DNA from: Actinomyces sp. ICM47
Lineage (GTDB): Bacteria; Actinomycetota; Actinomycetes; Actinomycetales; Actinomycetaceae
Reading direction: 5' to 3'
DNA: 10,362 nucleotides
Assembly (NCBI RefSeq): GCF_000278725.1
Contig: NZ_ALCA01000021.1
Span: 1 to 10,362, forward strand
The notes below the pieces were generated by a model. The model was not told where the DNA came from. It made no database searches and was given only the letters and a program-made list of their open reading frames with translations. Position 1 is the stretch's first letter. Every line of letters begins with the position of its first letter. The translations under genes were made by a program, and so were the position numbers. This document shows positions 1 through 7,690 of this stretch, in pieces.

Positions 1-893
1 TCCCGCGCCGCGCCGGCGACCGCGCCGCCGTCGAGGCTGGCCTCCTCCCGGGTCTGCTTCCCTTCGGCCGCGGCATTGACGAGGCCGGGGCACAGTCCCT
101 GGGATGGGGCGAGCTGCCCGAGCGCGGCCTCGACGCCAAGCAGATGATCGAGGCCGCCGCCTCCGGCGAGCTGAAGGCCCTGGTCGTTGGCGGCGTCGAC
201 GTCCGCGACTTCGACGAGCCGGCCGCCGTGCGCGACGCCCTCGACGAGGTTCCTTTCCTCGTGTCGCTTGAGGTTCGCGCCTCCGAGATCACTGATCGCG
301 CGGACGTCGTCCTGCCGGTCGCCCCCGCGGTCGAGAAGAACGGCACCTACATCAACTGGGAGGGCCGCCTGCGTCCCTTCGGCCAGGCGCGCTCCGCGAC
401 CTCGCTGACGGACCGCGACGTGCTCGTGCGCCTCGCCGAGGAATTCGACGCCGACCTGGGCATCACCACCCTGTCGGACCTGTACACCGAGGTCAACCCC
501 CTCATGGAGTGGGACGGCGACCCGCAGGACTTCACCCCGGCCTCGGCGCAGGCTCCCGCCGTCGCTGGTCAGGGGCAGGTCGTTCTGACCTCCCACAAGC
601 CCATGATTGACGCCGGTCGCCTCCAGGATGGCGCTCCGTGGTTGGCAGGATCGGCCCGCCGTCCCGTCCTCCTGGCCTCCGCCGCGACGCTGGCCGCCGC
701 GGGCATCACCCCCGGCGCTGACGCGACGCTCGAGACCGAGCGTGGAACGATCACCCTCCCGGCCGCCATCGCAGACCTGCCCGACTCCGTCGCGTGGGTT
801 CCCGAGTGCTCGACCGGTTCCGTTATTCACGAAAACCTCGGCGGTGTCGGCACCGTCGCGACCCTGCGCGCCACGCAGGAGGTGGCACGATGA
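1..893 (+). CDS. nuoG: NADH-quinone oxidoreductase subunit G (NuoG), C-terminal part, 5' end outside window
   Basis: This is the 3' part of nuoG, open at the left edge; the first complete codon is at base 3 and 296 residues are visible before TGA 891-893. NuoG is the large peripheral-arm subunit of complex I on the cytoplasmic face and passes electrons along iron-sulphur clusters held in its N-terminal part, which is not in this window. What is visible is the end of the molybdopterin-oxidoreductase-like domain and the C-terminal dinucleotide-binding-like domain. The start (PRRAGDRAAVEAG) resembles actinobacterial NuoG, and the stretch around EKNGTYINWEGR (fragment residues about 111-122), preceded by ADVVLP, is the family hallmark. 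In NuoG this fold is known to be a relic without a molybdenum cofactor. The stop codon overlaps the nuoH start as ATGA, and nuoH-N follow in canonical order. An unrelated molybdopterin oxidoreductase is unlikely given these neighbours. Confidence 0.95.
   Translation, partial: PRRAGDRAAVEAGLLPGLLPFGRGIDEAGAQSLGWGELPERGLDAKQMIEAAASGELKALVVGGVDVRDFDEPAAVRDALDEVPFLVSLEVRASEITDRADVVLPVAPAVEKNGTYINWEGRLRPFGQARSATSLTDRDVLVRLAEEFDADLGITTLSDLYTEVNPLMEWDGDPQDFTPASAQAPAVAGQGQVVLTSHKPMIDAGRLQDGAPWLAGSARRPVLLASAATLAAAGITPGADATLETERGTITLPAAIADLPDSVAWVPECSTGSVIHENLGGVGTVATLRATQEVAR
877..882 (+). promoter_or_regulatory. Ribosome binding site of nuoH, fixes its start
   Basis: AGGAGG lies 7 bases before ATG 890. 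It supports that ATG over the upstream in-frame ATG at 794, which would add 32 residues read out of frame through the conserved end of nuoG. Confidence 0.85.
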
Positions 894-2218
894 CACTGAC
901 CCCCTTCGCAGTCCCGGAGTACACCGCCGCGGACTTTAGCCAGGAAACCTGGTGGCTCAGCCTCATCAAGGCCGTGTTCATCATCGTCTTCCTGATCGCC
1001 AACGTGCTGCTGGCCCTGTGGGTCGAGCGCCGAGGCCTGGGCCGCATGCAGACGCGTCCCGGCCCGAACGTGGCGGGCCCCCTCGGCCTGTTCCAGGCGT
1101 TCGCCGACGCGGGCAAGCTCCTCTTCAAGGAGGACATGTGGACCCGCAGGGCCGAGAGGTTCCTGTACTTCCTGGCTCCCGCAATCGCGGCTTTCGCGGC
1201 TTTCAGCGTCTACGCGGTGATCCCGATGGGGCCGAACGTGTCGATCTTCGGCCACTCGACACCGCTGCAGCTCGCCGACATGCCCGTTGCCTCCCTGTAC
1301 ATCCTGGCGATTGCCTCGCTGGGCCTGTACGGCATCGTCCTGGGTGGTTGGTCGACCCGCTCGACCCTGCCCCTGTATGGTGCCGTTCGTTCCTCCGCGC
1401 AGGTCATCTCCTACGAACTGGCCATGGGCCTGTCCCTCGTGAGCGTGTTCCTCATGTCGGGCACCATGTCCACGTCGCAAATCGTCGCCGCTCAGGGACA
1501 GTTCTGGTGGGCATTCACCCTCTTCCCGGCGTTCGTCATCTACTGCATCAGCGCCACCGGTGAAGTCAACCGTCTGCCCTTCGACCTGCCCGAAGCCGAA
1601 GGCGAAATCGTCGCCGGCCACATGACCGAGTACTCCTCGATGAAGTTCGGCTGGTACTACCTGTCCGAATACGTCAACATGCTCAACGTCTCGGCCGTCG
1701 CCACCACGATGTTCTTCGGCGGCTGGCACGCCCCGTGGCCGCTATCCCACGTCGAGTTCCTCAACTCCGGCTGGTGGGGCATGCTCTGGTTCTTCCTCAA
1801 AATCTGGTTCTTCATGTTCCTGCTCATCTGGACGCGCGCGACCCTGCTGCGTTTCCGCTACGACCAGTTCATGAACCTCGGCTGGAAGCGCCTCATGCCC
1901 ATCGCCCTGGGCTGGCTCGTCCTCGTCGCCCTCGTGCGCGGCGTCACGCAGTTCGTCCAGCTCTCCACGCCCGTACTCTTCGGCAGCGTCGGCGTTCTCT
2001 TCCTGGTCGCCCTCGTCATCATCTGGGTGACCGACAAGCCCGAGCCCGAGCCGATTCCCGCCTCCGAGCGCGAATACACCGGCTTCGAGGACGGCTTCCC
2101 CGTCCCGCCGCTGCCCGGACAAACACCCGTCGCCAGCCCGCGCGCCAGGGCCACCATTGAGGGCACACTGGCCACGGCCTCGGCAATCGACAACCCGAAG
2201 GAGGGCACCGATGAGTGA
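890..2218 (+). CDS. nuoH: NADH-quinone oxidoreductase subunit H (NuoH), membrane quinone-site subunit
   Basis: This 442-residue integral membrane protein is the NuoH/ND1 subunit, which holds much of the quinone cavity where the peripheral and membrane arms of complex I meet. About nine membrane segments are readable (roughly 23-45, 91-111, 132-152, 173-191, 207-222, 262-280, 297-316, 333-352, 359-380). The family signatures are [15 protein letters not shown] (46-60) with [12 protein letters not shown] after it, SSAQVISYE (168-176), and [15 protein letters not shown] followed by HMTEYSS (227-250), the acidic loop linked to quinone coupling. The usual AETN before that loop reads GEVN here. Residues 383-442 form a hydrophilic Pro/Glu-rich tail absent from the shorter E. 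coli protein (about 325 residues); by segment count it is cytoplasmic. The gene overlaps nuoG by 4 bp and nuoI by 8 bp, which points to translational coupling. The family call is secure; the role of the tail is unknown. Confidence 0.97.
   Translation: MTLTPFAVPEYTAADFSQETWWLSLIKAVFIIVFLIANVLLALWVERRGLGRMQTRPGPNVAGPLGLFQAFADAGKLLFKEDMWTRRAERFLYFLAPAIAAFAAFSVYAVIPMGPNVSIFGHSTPLQLADMPVASLYILAIASLGLYGIVLGGWSTRSTLPLYGAVRSSAQVISYELAMGLSLVSVFLMSGTMSTSQIVAAQGQFWWAFTLFPAFVIYCISATGEVNRLPFDLPEAEGEIVAGHMTEYSSMKFGWYYLSEYVNMLNVSAVATTMFFGGWHAPWPLSHVEFLNSGWWGMLWFFLKIWFFMFLLIWTRATLLRFRYDQFMNLGWKRLMPIALGWLVLVALVRGVTQFVQLSTPVLFGSVGVLFLVALVIIWVTDKPEPEPIPASEREYTGFEDGFPVPPLPGQTPVASPRARATIEGTLATASAIDNPKEGTDE
2198..2205 (+). 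promoter_or_regulatory. Ribosome binding site of nuoI inside the nuoH 3' end
   Basis: AAGGAGGG lies 5 bases before ATG 2211 and within the last codons of nuoH. It selects ATG 2211 over the in-frame ATG at 2157, which has no such site and would add an 18-residue Arg-rich leader unlike NuoI. Confidence 0.85.
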
Positions 2219-2861
2219 GAAGACCACCGGCGAGGACATGCTCTTCGAGCACGACCCCAAGGGTGCGTTCGCGCAGTTCGTCGCCCCCATGGCCGGCTAC
2301 GGAGTCACGATGGCTTCGTTCTTCCGACCCACCGTCACCGAGCAGTACCCGCGCGAACCCGCGCGCGTCATGCCTCGCTTCCACGGACGTCACCAGCTCA
2401 ACCGCTACGACGACGGCCTCGAAAAGTGCGTCGGCTGCGAGCTGTGCGCCTGGGCGTGCCCAGCCGACGCGATCTTCGTCGAAGCCGCGTCCAACACGCC
2501 CGACGAGCAGTACTCCGCGGGCGAGCGCTACGGCCGCGTCTACCAGATCAACTACCTGCGCTGCATCTTCTGCGGCATGTGCATCGAGGCGTGCCCCACG
2601 CGCGCCCTGACGATGACGAACGACTTCGAAATCGCCAAGTACACCCGCGAGGACGACATCTACGAGAAGGGAGACCTGCTGGTCCCCCTCTCCGACGGCA
2701 TGCTCGACACGCCCCACCCCATGGTCGAGGGCAAGAACGACATCGACTACTACCGCGGGGACGTCACCGGCCCCACCGCCGCCCAGGTCGACTGGGTCGC
2801 GGCCCGACGGCCTGACGATCCCTCCCTCAAGACGGTGCGAGTCGCGAAGGAGACACACTGA
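2211..2861 (+). CDS. nuoI: NADH-quinone oxidoreductase subunit I (NuoI), two-[4Fe-4S] ferredoxin-like subunit
   Basis: This 216-residue protein is the NuoI/TYKY subunit. It carries two [4Fe-4S] clusters (N6a and N6b) that pass electrons toward cluster N2 and quinone at the base of the peripheral arm, on the cytoplasmic side. Both cluster motifs are intact: [12 protein letters not shown] with Cys 73, 76, 79 and 83, and [12 protein letters not shown] with Cys 118, 121, 124 and 128. As is typical for this fold, the last Cys of each motif is expected to ligate the other cluster. The N-terminal stretch [11 protein letters not shown] (about 37-47) and FHGRHQLNR (about 57-65) match actinobacterial NuoI, as does the C-terminal [14 protein letters not shown] region. 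The start overlaps the nuoH end by 8 bp, and the stop TGA 2859-2861 shares its final A with the nuoJ ATG. Confidence 0.97.
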   Translation: MSEKTTGEDMLFEHDPKGAFAQFVAPMAGYGVTMASFFRPTVTEQYPREPARVMPRFHGRHQLNRYDDGLEKCVGCELCAWACPADAIFVEAASNTPDEQYSAGERYGRVYQINYLRCIFCGMCIEACPTRALTMTNDFEIAKYTREDDIYEKGDLLVPLSDGMLDTPHPMVEGKNDIDYYRGDVTGPTAAQVDWVAARRPDDPSLKTVRVAKETH

Positions 2862-3838
2862 TGAACCTGTCCAACGGTTGGCCCATGATGGGGTCAACGG
2901 GGGAGATCATCCTCTTCGCATGCACGGCCATTTTCATGGTCGGCTGCGCCCTGGGTGTCCTCTTCATGAAGAAGGCCGCGCACTCGGTCATCTGCATGGT
3001 CGGCGTCATGCTCGGCCTGGCGGTCCTGTACATCGCGAACAACGCGCCCTTCCTGGGTGTCGCGCAGATCGTCGTGTACACCGGTGCGATCATGATGCTC
3101 TTCCTCTTCGTCATCATGCTGATCGGCATCGGCACCTCCGACGACTACGCCCGCCAGTCCCGCGGCGCGATCGTCGCGGCGGTCCTCGGTGGCCTCGGCC
3201 TGATCGTCATCGTCACGACGGCGATCCTCAAGGCGGCCCCCGCCACCTACGCGCCCAGCGACGTCGACCCCTACTCGAACCAGCCCGTCACCGACCTGGC
3301 GATCACGCTGTTCCAGGAGCACTGGCTCAGCATGGAACTCGCGGGCGGCCTGCTGATCACCGCCGCGGTCGGCGCGATGCTGCTGACCCACTCCGACCGC
3401 CTCGGCCCGAAGGTTAACCAGGAGCAGACGGCTCGCAACAAGATGCGCGCATTCGCCGAAAAGGGCACTCGTATCGGCCAGCTGCCCGCCCCCGGCGTCT
3501 ACGCCCAGTCGAACGCGGCCGACGTGCCTGCCATCTCCGGCGAGACCCTCGGCCCGGTCGAGGAATCTGTGCCCCGCGTCCTGCGCGTGCGCGGCCTCGC
3601 CCGCACGATCGGCGAGGTCACCCCCGAGGTCTCCGAGCAGCTCGCCCTCGCACGCCACGACGACAACACCGCCGTGGCCGTCGAGGAATCGCCCTACACC
3701 ATCGGGCGCACGCCCGACGTCCCGCGCTCCGGCTCCTTCGGGATGCCCGGCGCTGCCGCGCCCACCGGACTGGCCCAGCCTCGGGCTCGCAAGGCGCGCA
3801 CCACCACCCCCACTGAGAAGAAGGAGGAGAGCAAGTGA
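2861..3838 (+). CDS. nuoJ: NADH-quinone oxidoreductase subunit J (NuoJ) with long C-terminal tail
   Basis: This 325-residue protein is the NuoJ/ND6 membrane subunit, which lies between NuoH and NuoK and carries the flexible third helix implicated in coupling quinone chemistry to proton pumping. Five membrane segments are visible at about 16-36, 41-60, 66-91, 103-124 and 157-176. The third contains the conserved [17 protein letters not shown] (73-89). Lys/Arg placement (MKK after segment 1, DDYARQSRG after segment 3) puts the N-terminus outside and the C-terminus in the cytoplasm. From about residue 177 a soluble tail of about 149 residues follows, making the protein much longer than E. coli NuoJ (184 residues). 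Its first part ([17 protein letters not shown], then PRVLRVRG) resembles tails I recall from streptomycete NuoJ; the end is Pro/Ser/Thr-rich and basic. AAGGAG at 2847-2852, 8 bases before ATG 2861, supports the start. It overlaps nuoI by 1 bp and nuoK by 4 bp. Confidence 0.96.
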   Translation: MNLSNGWPMMGSTGEIILFACTAIFMVGCALGVLFMKKAAHSVICMVGVMLGLAVLYIANNAPFLGVAQIVVYTGAIMMLFLFVIMLIGIGTSDDYARQSRGAIVAAVLGGLGLIVIVTTAILKAAPATYAPSDVDPYSNQPVTDLAITLFQEHWLSMELAGGLLITAAVGAMLLTHSDRLGPKVNQEQTARNKMRAFAEKGTRIGQLPAPGVYAQSNAADVPAISGETLGPVEESVPRVLRVRGLARTIGEVTPEVSEQLALARHDDNTAVAVEESPYTIGRTPDVPRSGSFGMPGAAAPTGLAQPRARKARTTTPTEKKEESK

Positions 3839-4134
3839 GCCTCGCCTGGTACCTCATCCTCGCGGGTGTGCTGTTCGCCATCGGAGCGACCACGGTCCTC
3901 GTGCGCCGCAGCGCGGTCATCGCGCTCATGGGCGTCGAAATGATGCTCAACGCCGCGAACCTCGTCCTCGTGACGTTCTCGCGCATCAATTCCAACGTCG
4001 ACGGAGAGATCATGGCGTTCTTCGTCATGGTCGTCGCGGCCGCTGAAGTCGTCGTCGGCCTGTCGATCATCGTGTCCATCTATCGTTCCCGCTCGACCAC
4101 GAGCGTGGACGATCTCAACCTGTTGAAGAACTGA
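3835..4134 (+). CDS. nuoK: NADH-quinone oxidoreductase subunit K (NuoK)
   Basis: This 99-residue protein with three membrane helices is the NuoK/ND4L subunit, part of the proton path linking NuoH/NuoJ to the antiporter-like pumps. The two buried glutamates known to be important in this family are present: Glu35 in [13 protein letters not shown] (E. coli Glu36) and Glu71 in [11 protein letters not shown] (E. coli Glu72). The Arg pair in the first cytoplasmic loop is also present (Arg24, Arg25). Length is the family norm (about 100). The gene starts with GTG at 3835, in a GTGA overlap with the nuoJ stop, with AAGGAGG at 3821-3827, 7 bases upstream. The C-terminal end ([15 protein letters not shown]) is soluble. 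Confidence 0.97.
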   Translation: MSLAWYLILAGVLFAIGATTVLVRRSAVIALMGVEMMLNAANLVLVTFSRINSNVDGEIMAFFVMVVAAAEVVVGLSIIVSIYRSRSTTSVDDLNLLKN

Positions 4135-4149
4135 AGGAGGACGTAACCC

Positions 4150-6126
4150 ATGACCACCTTCCTTTCTGCGCAGGCGTCCGGCGCCGCCCAGACGGTCGCC
4201 GCCACCGGAGCCGCCTCCTACGCGTGGCTCCTCATCCTGATCCCGCTCGCCAGCGCAGGCCTGCTCCTGCTGCTCGGGCGCTCTTCCGACAAGTGGGGCC
4301 ACCTGCTGGCGACCCTCGCATCCTGGTCGACCTTCGTCATCGGTGCGGCCATCGCCGCCCAAATGTGGGGTGCCCCCGAGGACGCGCGCCGCTTCGGTGA
4401 GACCCTGTTTACTTGGATCCCCGCCGGCGACTTCACCGTGAACTTCGGCCTGCTCGTCGATCCGCTGTCCATCACCTTCGTCATCCTGGTGACCTTCGTC
4501 GGTTCGCTCATCCACGTGTACGCGATTGCCTACATGGAGCACGACGAGGCCCGCCGCCGTTTCTTCGCCTACCTGAACTTCTTCATCGCGGCGATGCTCA
4601 CGCTGGTGCTGGCCGACTCCTACGCCGGCCTCTTCGCCGGCTGGGAGGGCGTGGGCCTGGCCTCGTACCTGCTCATCGGCTTCTGGAACCACGTCCCCGC
4701 CTACGCGGTGGCTGCCAAGAAGGCGTTCGTCATGAACCGTGTCGGCGACATGGGCATGCTGATCGCCATGATGGGGATGGTCGCCTCCTTCCAGTCGGTG
4801 TCCTTCTCCGAGGTCTCCGCCCGCGCAGGCTCAATCCCGACGGCCTCCGCCACGTTCATCGGCTTCTTCCTGCTCGTGGCTGCCTGCGGTAAGTCCGCGC
4901 AGTTCCCGCTGCAGGCCTGGCTGGGCGACGCCATGGCCGGCCCGACCCCCGTCTCCGCGCTCATCCACGCTGCCACGATGGTCACCGCCGGCGTCTACCT
5001 GATCGTCCGCTCCGGCGCGGTCTTCGTCGCCGCCCCCGTCGCCGCTACCGCCGTCGCCATCATTGGCGCGATCACGCTCCTGTTCGGCGCGATCGTCGGC
5101 TGTGCGAAGGACGACATGAAGAAGGTCCTCGCCGCCTCCACCATGAGCCAGATCGGCTACATGATGCTGGGCGCGGGTCTGGGTCCCATCGGCTGGGCAT
5201 TCTCGATCTTCCATCTCTTCACCCACGGCTTCTTCAAGGCCCTCATGTTCCTCGGTGCCGGTTCCGTCATGCACGGCATGGGCGACCAGGTCAACATGCG
5301 TCGCTTCGGTGCCCTGCGCGGTGCCATGAAGGTCACCTGGCTGACCTTCATGATGGGCTGGCTCGCCATCCTCGGCGTTCCGCCATTCTCCGGCTACTGG
5401 TCGAAGGACAAGATCATCGAGGCCGCCTTCAGCGCCCACACCTTCGGCGGGTCTGAGGCCACCTGGATCGGCTGGATCTACGGAACCGCCGCCCTGGTCG
5501 GTGCTGGCGTCACCGCGTTCTACATGTCGCGCCTCTTCTTTATGACGTTCCACGGCAAGGCCCGCTGGACCACCGAGGCCGAAGGCTCCCCCGTGCACCC
5601 GCACGAGTCCGGTGCCCTCATGACGGTCCCCATGATCATCCTCGCCATCGGCGCGGTCATCCTGGGTGCCGCCCTCTCCATCGGCAACACGTTCGTCAAC
5701 TGGCTGGCCCCCTCCATCGGCCACCTCGAGCACGGACACCCCGTCATGAACGAATACATCATCCAGGGAGCCACGCTCGCCCTCGTCATCATCGGCGCAC
5801 TCATCGCGTGGATGAAGTACGGTCGCGACGAGGTCCCCACCTCCGTCCCCGCAGGCAACGCCCTGACCGAGGCCGCACGCCGCGACCTCTACCAGGACAC
5901 CGTCAACGAGACCCTGTTCATGATGCCCGCCAAGGGCCTCGTCACCGTCGCAACCGTCGGCGATGCGAGCGCCATCGACGGTGCGCTGAATGGCCTCGGT
6001 GCTGGTTCCCAGCTGCTCGGACGACTCGTTGGCGTCACCCAGAACGGCCTCGTGCGCACGTACGCCGCCTACATCCTGGGAGGCGTCATCCTCGCCCTGG
6101 TCATCGTCTTCGGATTCTGGCTGTAA
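4150..6126 (+). CDS. nuoL: NADH-quinone oxidoreductase subunit L (NuoL), distal antiporter-like proton pump
   Basis: This 658-residue polytopic protein is NuoL/ND5, the distal proton-pumping subunit of the membrane arm. The key charged residues are in place: Glu166 in GWEGVGLASYLLIGFW (E. coli Glu144), Lys248 in GKSAQFPLQAW (Lys229), Lys363 in HGFFKALMFLGAGSVMH (Lys342) and Lys419 in PPFSGYWSKD (Lys399). The motif AGPTPVSALIHAATMVTAGV (263-282) is the classic antiporter-family signature. The C-terminal part (about 540-658) is long enough for the lateral helix that runs along NuoM and NuoN, ending in a final membrane segment (about 640-657). AAGGAGG at 4134-4140 overlaps the end of the nuoK stop codon and lies 9 bases before ATG 4150, so translation is probably linked despite the 15-bp gap. 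A Na+/H+ antiporter (Mrp) subunit is excluded by the nuo context. Confidence 0.98.
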   Translation: MTTFLSAQASGAAQTVAATGAASYAWLLILIPLASAGLLLLLGRSSDKWGHLLATLASWSTFVIGAAIAAQMWGAPEDARRFGETLFTWIPAGDFTVNFGLLVDPLSITFVILVTFVGSLIHVYAIAYMEHDEARRRFFAYLNFFIAAMLTLVLADSYAGLFAGWEGVGLASYLLIGFWNHVPAYAVAAKKAFVMNRVGDMGMLIAMMGMVASFQSVSFSEVSARAGSIPTASATFIGFFLLVAACGKSAQFPLQAWLGDAMAGPTPVSALIHAATMVTAGVYLIVRSGAVFVAAPVAATAVAIIGAITLLFGAIVGCAKDDMKKVLAASTMSQIGYMMLGAGLGPIGWAFSIFHLFTHGFFKALMFLGAGSVMHGMGDQVNMRRFGALRGAMKVTWLTFMMGWLAILGVPPFSGYWSKDKIIEAAFSAHTFGGSEATWIGWIYGTAALVGAGVTAFYMSRLFFMTFHGKARWTTEAEGSPVHPHESGALMTVPMIILAIGAVILGAALSIGNTFVNWLAPSIGHLEHGHPVMNEYIIQGATLALVIIGALIAWMKYGRDEVPTSVPAGNALTEAARRDLYQDTVNETLFMMPAKGLVTVATVGDASAIDGALNGLGAGSQLLGRLVGVTQNGLVRTYAAYILGGVILALVIVFGFWL

Positions 6127-6130
6127 GGGG
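6125..6130 (+). promoter_or_regulatory. Weak ribosome binding site of nuoM overlapping the nuoL stop
   Basis: AAGGGG overlaps the nuoL TAA and lies 9 bases before ATG 6140. It favours ATG 6140 over a second in-frame ATG at 6152, which lacks a site at usable distance. It is a poorer match than the AGGAGG-type sites of nuoH-L. Confidence 0.6.
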
Positions 6131-6139
6131 TACACGACA

Positions 6140-7690
6140 ATGGAAAGTGCAATGGTTGTTACTAACTTCCCGTGGCTGACCGTCCTCGTGGCTCTGCCGG
6201 CCGCGGGCGCGGCCCTCCTCGGCTTCGTCCCGCCCCTACGCCGGGCCGCCGGGCGCGTTATCGCCCTGGCGATCGCTCTCGTCGAGCTCGCCATCGGCGT
6301 CTACGCCGCCACCGTCTTCGACTGGTCGGCCCCGGCTTCGTACCAGCTCTACGAGTCCCGCGCGTGGATCCCGCAGATCGGCGTCACCTGGTCCGTGGCC
6401 GTGACCTCCCTCGGCCTCGTCATGATCCTCCTGGCTCTCGCGCTCGTGCCGCTCGTGCTCATCGCAGGCTGGGACGAGAACGAGGACCGCGGCGCGTACC
6501 CCGCGCTGGTACTCGCACTCCAGGCCTTCATGGTCCTGATCTTCGCGGCCTTCGACCTGGCGGTCTTCTACTTCGCCTTCGAAGCCATGCTGATCCCGCT
6601 GTACTTCATGATCGGACGCTACGGCGTCGGTGACGAAGCGGCGCGTCACAAGGCCGCCATGAAGTTCCTGCTGTACTCGCTGTTCGGCGGACTCATCATG
6701 CTCGGTGGCGTCCTGTTCATCTGGGCGCTCGGCTCCTCGACGCAGTCCAACACGATCGCGTTCTTCCGCATGGACACGCTGGCCGCACTGCTGCCGAACC
6801 TGTCGGCTTCCGTCCAAATGGTCGTCTTCGTGTCCTTCATGGTCGCCTTCGCGATCAAGGCCCCGATGGTCCCCGTCCACACCTGGCTGCCCGACACAGC
6901 CGCCGTCGCCCGTCCCGGCACGTCCGTGCTGCTGGTCGGCGTGCTAGACAAGATCGGCACCTTCGGCATGATCACGATGTGCCTGCAGCTCACCCCCGGT
7001 GCCTCCGCGTCGGCCAAGTGGGTCATGTGCGTCCTCGCCGTCATCTCCATCCTGTGGGGCGGCCTGTCCGCCAACGGCCAGAACGACATCATGCGCCTCG
7101 TGTCCTACACGTCCGTGTCGCACTTCGGCTTCATGGTCCTGGGAATCTTCATCGGATCCGAGATCGCGCTGGTCGGTGCCATGTTCTACATGGTCGCCCA
7201 CGGCGTCTCCATCGCAGCGATGTTCCTGCTCTCCGGCTGGCTCTCGAAGCGTGGCGGCACGCAGGACATGCGCGACTACGTTGGCATGCAGCGCGTCACC
7301 CCGGTCCTCGCCGGCCTGTGGCTCATGAGCGGCCTCGCGTCCATCGCGCTGCCCGGCCTGTCCGGCTTCGTCCCCGAGTACCTCGTCCTTATGGGCACCT
7401 GGACGGTCTCCGGCCCGCTGGCGCTCTTCGCGGTCCTCGGCGTCGTCATCGCCGCAATGTACATCCTCATGCCCTACCAGCGCGTCTTCACCGGCGCACC
7501 CGGCAAGGGCAAGGAGGACCTGGCGGACCTCGGGGCGCGCGAGCGCGGCGTCATGACGCCCCTCGTCGTCGCGATGCTCGTCCTTGGTATTTGGTCGGCG
7601 CCCCTCGTGAGCGCCCTGACCCCGGTTGCTCAAGACCTCGACCTGGCTAACTCGCAGGTTCCGGCCGCCGCTGAAGGGAGCGCACAGTGA
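6140..7690 (+). CDS. nuoM: NADH-quinone oxidoreductase subunit M (NuoM), antiporter-like proton pump
   Basis: This 516-residue polytopic protein is NuoM/ND4, the middle proton pump of the membrane arm, between NuoN and NuoL. The expected charged residues are present: Glu148 in FEAMLIPLYFMIG (E. coli Glu144), Lys240 in FAIKAPMVPVHTWLPD (Lys234), Lys271 in GVLDKIGTFG (Lys265) and Glu413 in GFVPEYLVLMG (Glu407). The stretch PGTSVLLVGVLDKIGTFGMI after the WLPD motif, in place of the usual APTAGSV form, is one I associate with actinobacterial NuoM. In the helix-breaking loop at 311-323 (ANGQNDIMRLVSY) an Asn stands where many homologues have Lys. ATG 6140 is chosen from the AAGGGG site; ATG 6152 would shorten the protein by four residues. 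The stop overlaps the nuoN GTG by 4 bp. The C-terminal end (about 496-516) is a short Ala-rich soluble tail. Confidence 0.97.
   Translation: MESAMVVTNFPWLTVLVALPAAGAALLGFVPPLRRAAGRVIALAIALVELAIGVYAATVFDWSAPASYQLYESRAWIPQIGVTWSVAVTSLGLVMILLALALVPLVLIAGWDENEDRGAYPALVLALQAFMVLIFAAFDLAVFYFAFEAMLIPLYFMIGRYGVGDEAARHKAAMKFLLYSLFGGLIMLGGVLFIWALGSSTQSNTIAFFRMDTLAALLPNLSASVQMVVFVSFMVAFAIKAPMVPVHTWLPDTAAVARPGTSVLLVGVLDKIGTFGMITMCLQLTPGASASAKWVMCVLAVISILWGGLSANGQNDIMRLVSYTSVSHFGFMVLGIFIGSEIALVGAMFYMVAHGVSIAAMFLLSGWLSKRGGTQDMRDYVGMQRVTPVLAGLWLMSGLASIALPGLSGFVPEYLVLMGTWTVSGPLALFAVLGVVIAAMYILMPYQRVFTGAPGKGKEDLADLGARERGVMTPLVVAMLVLGIWSAPLVSALTPVAQDLDLANSQVPAAAEGSAQ
7674..7680 (+). promoter_or_regulatory. Ribosome binding site of nuoN, favours the GTG start
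   Basis: AAGGGAG lies 6 bases before GTG 7687 and within the last codons of nuoM. The alternative ATG at 7702 would be 21 bases away, so the GTG in the GTGA overlap is the better start. Confidence 0.7.

Noticed and set aside
79..90. ACGAGGCCGGGG inside nuoG matches 12 bases of the terminator's left arm
   Set aside because: It encodes ordinary NuoG residues, has no nearby complementary arm, and a 12-base GC-rich match is plausible by chance here.
794..889. 32-codon upstream extension of nuoH
   Set aside because: It overlaps nuoG in another frame and is Arg-rich, while AGGAGG sits correctly for ATG 890.
827..1729. 300-codon open frame on the - strand over nuoH
   Set aside because: Antisense shadow of nuoH; the composition is biased and it shows no motif.
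5990..6139. 50-codon upstream extension of nuoM in frame to an ATG inside nuoL
   Set aside because: It reads the conserved nuoL end in another frame, gives a Ser-rich non-membrane leader, and has no support against ATG 6140 with its AAGGGG site.
4831..6294. 487-codon open frame on the - strand over nuoL and the start of nuoM
   Set aside because: Same low-complexity Asp/Gly/Glu/His composition from antisense reading of GC-rich codons. It crosses two real genes and I saw no supporting features.
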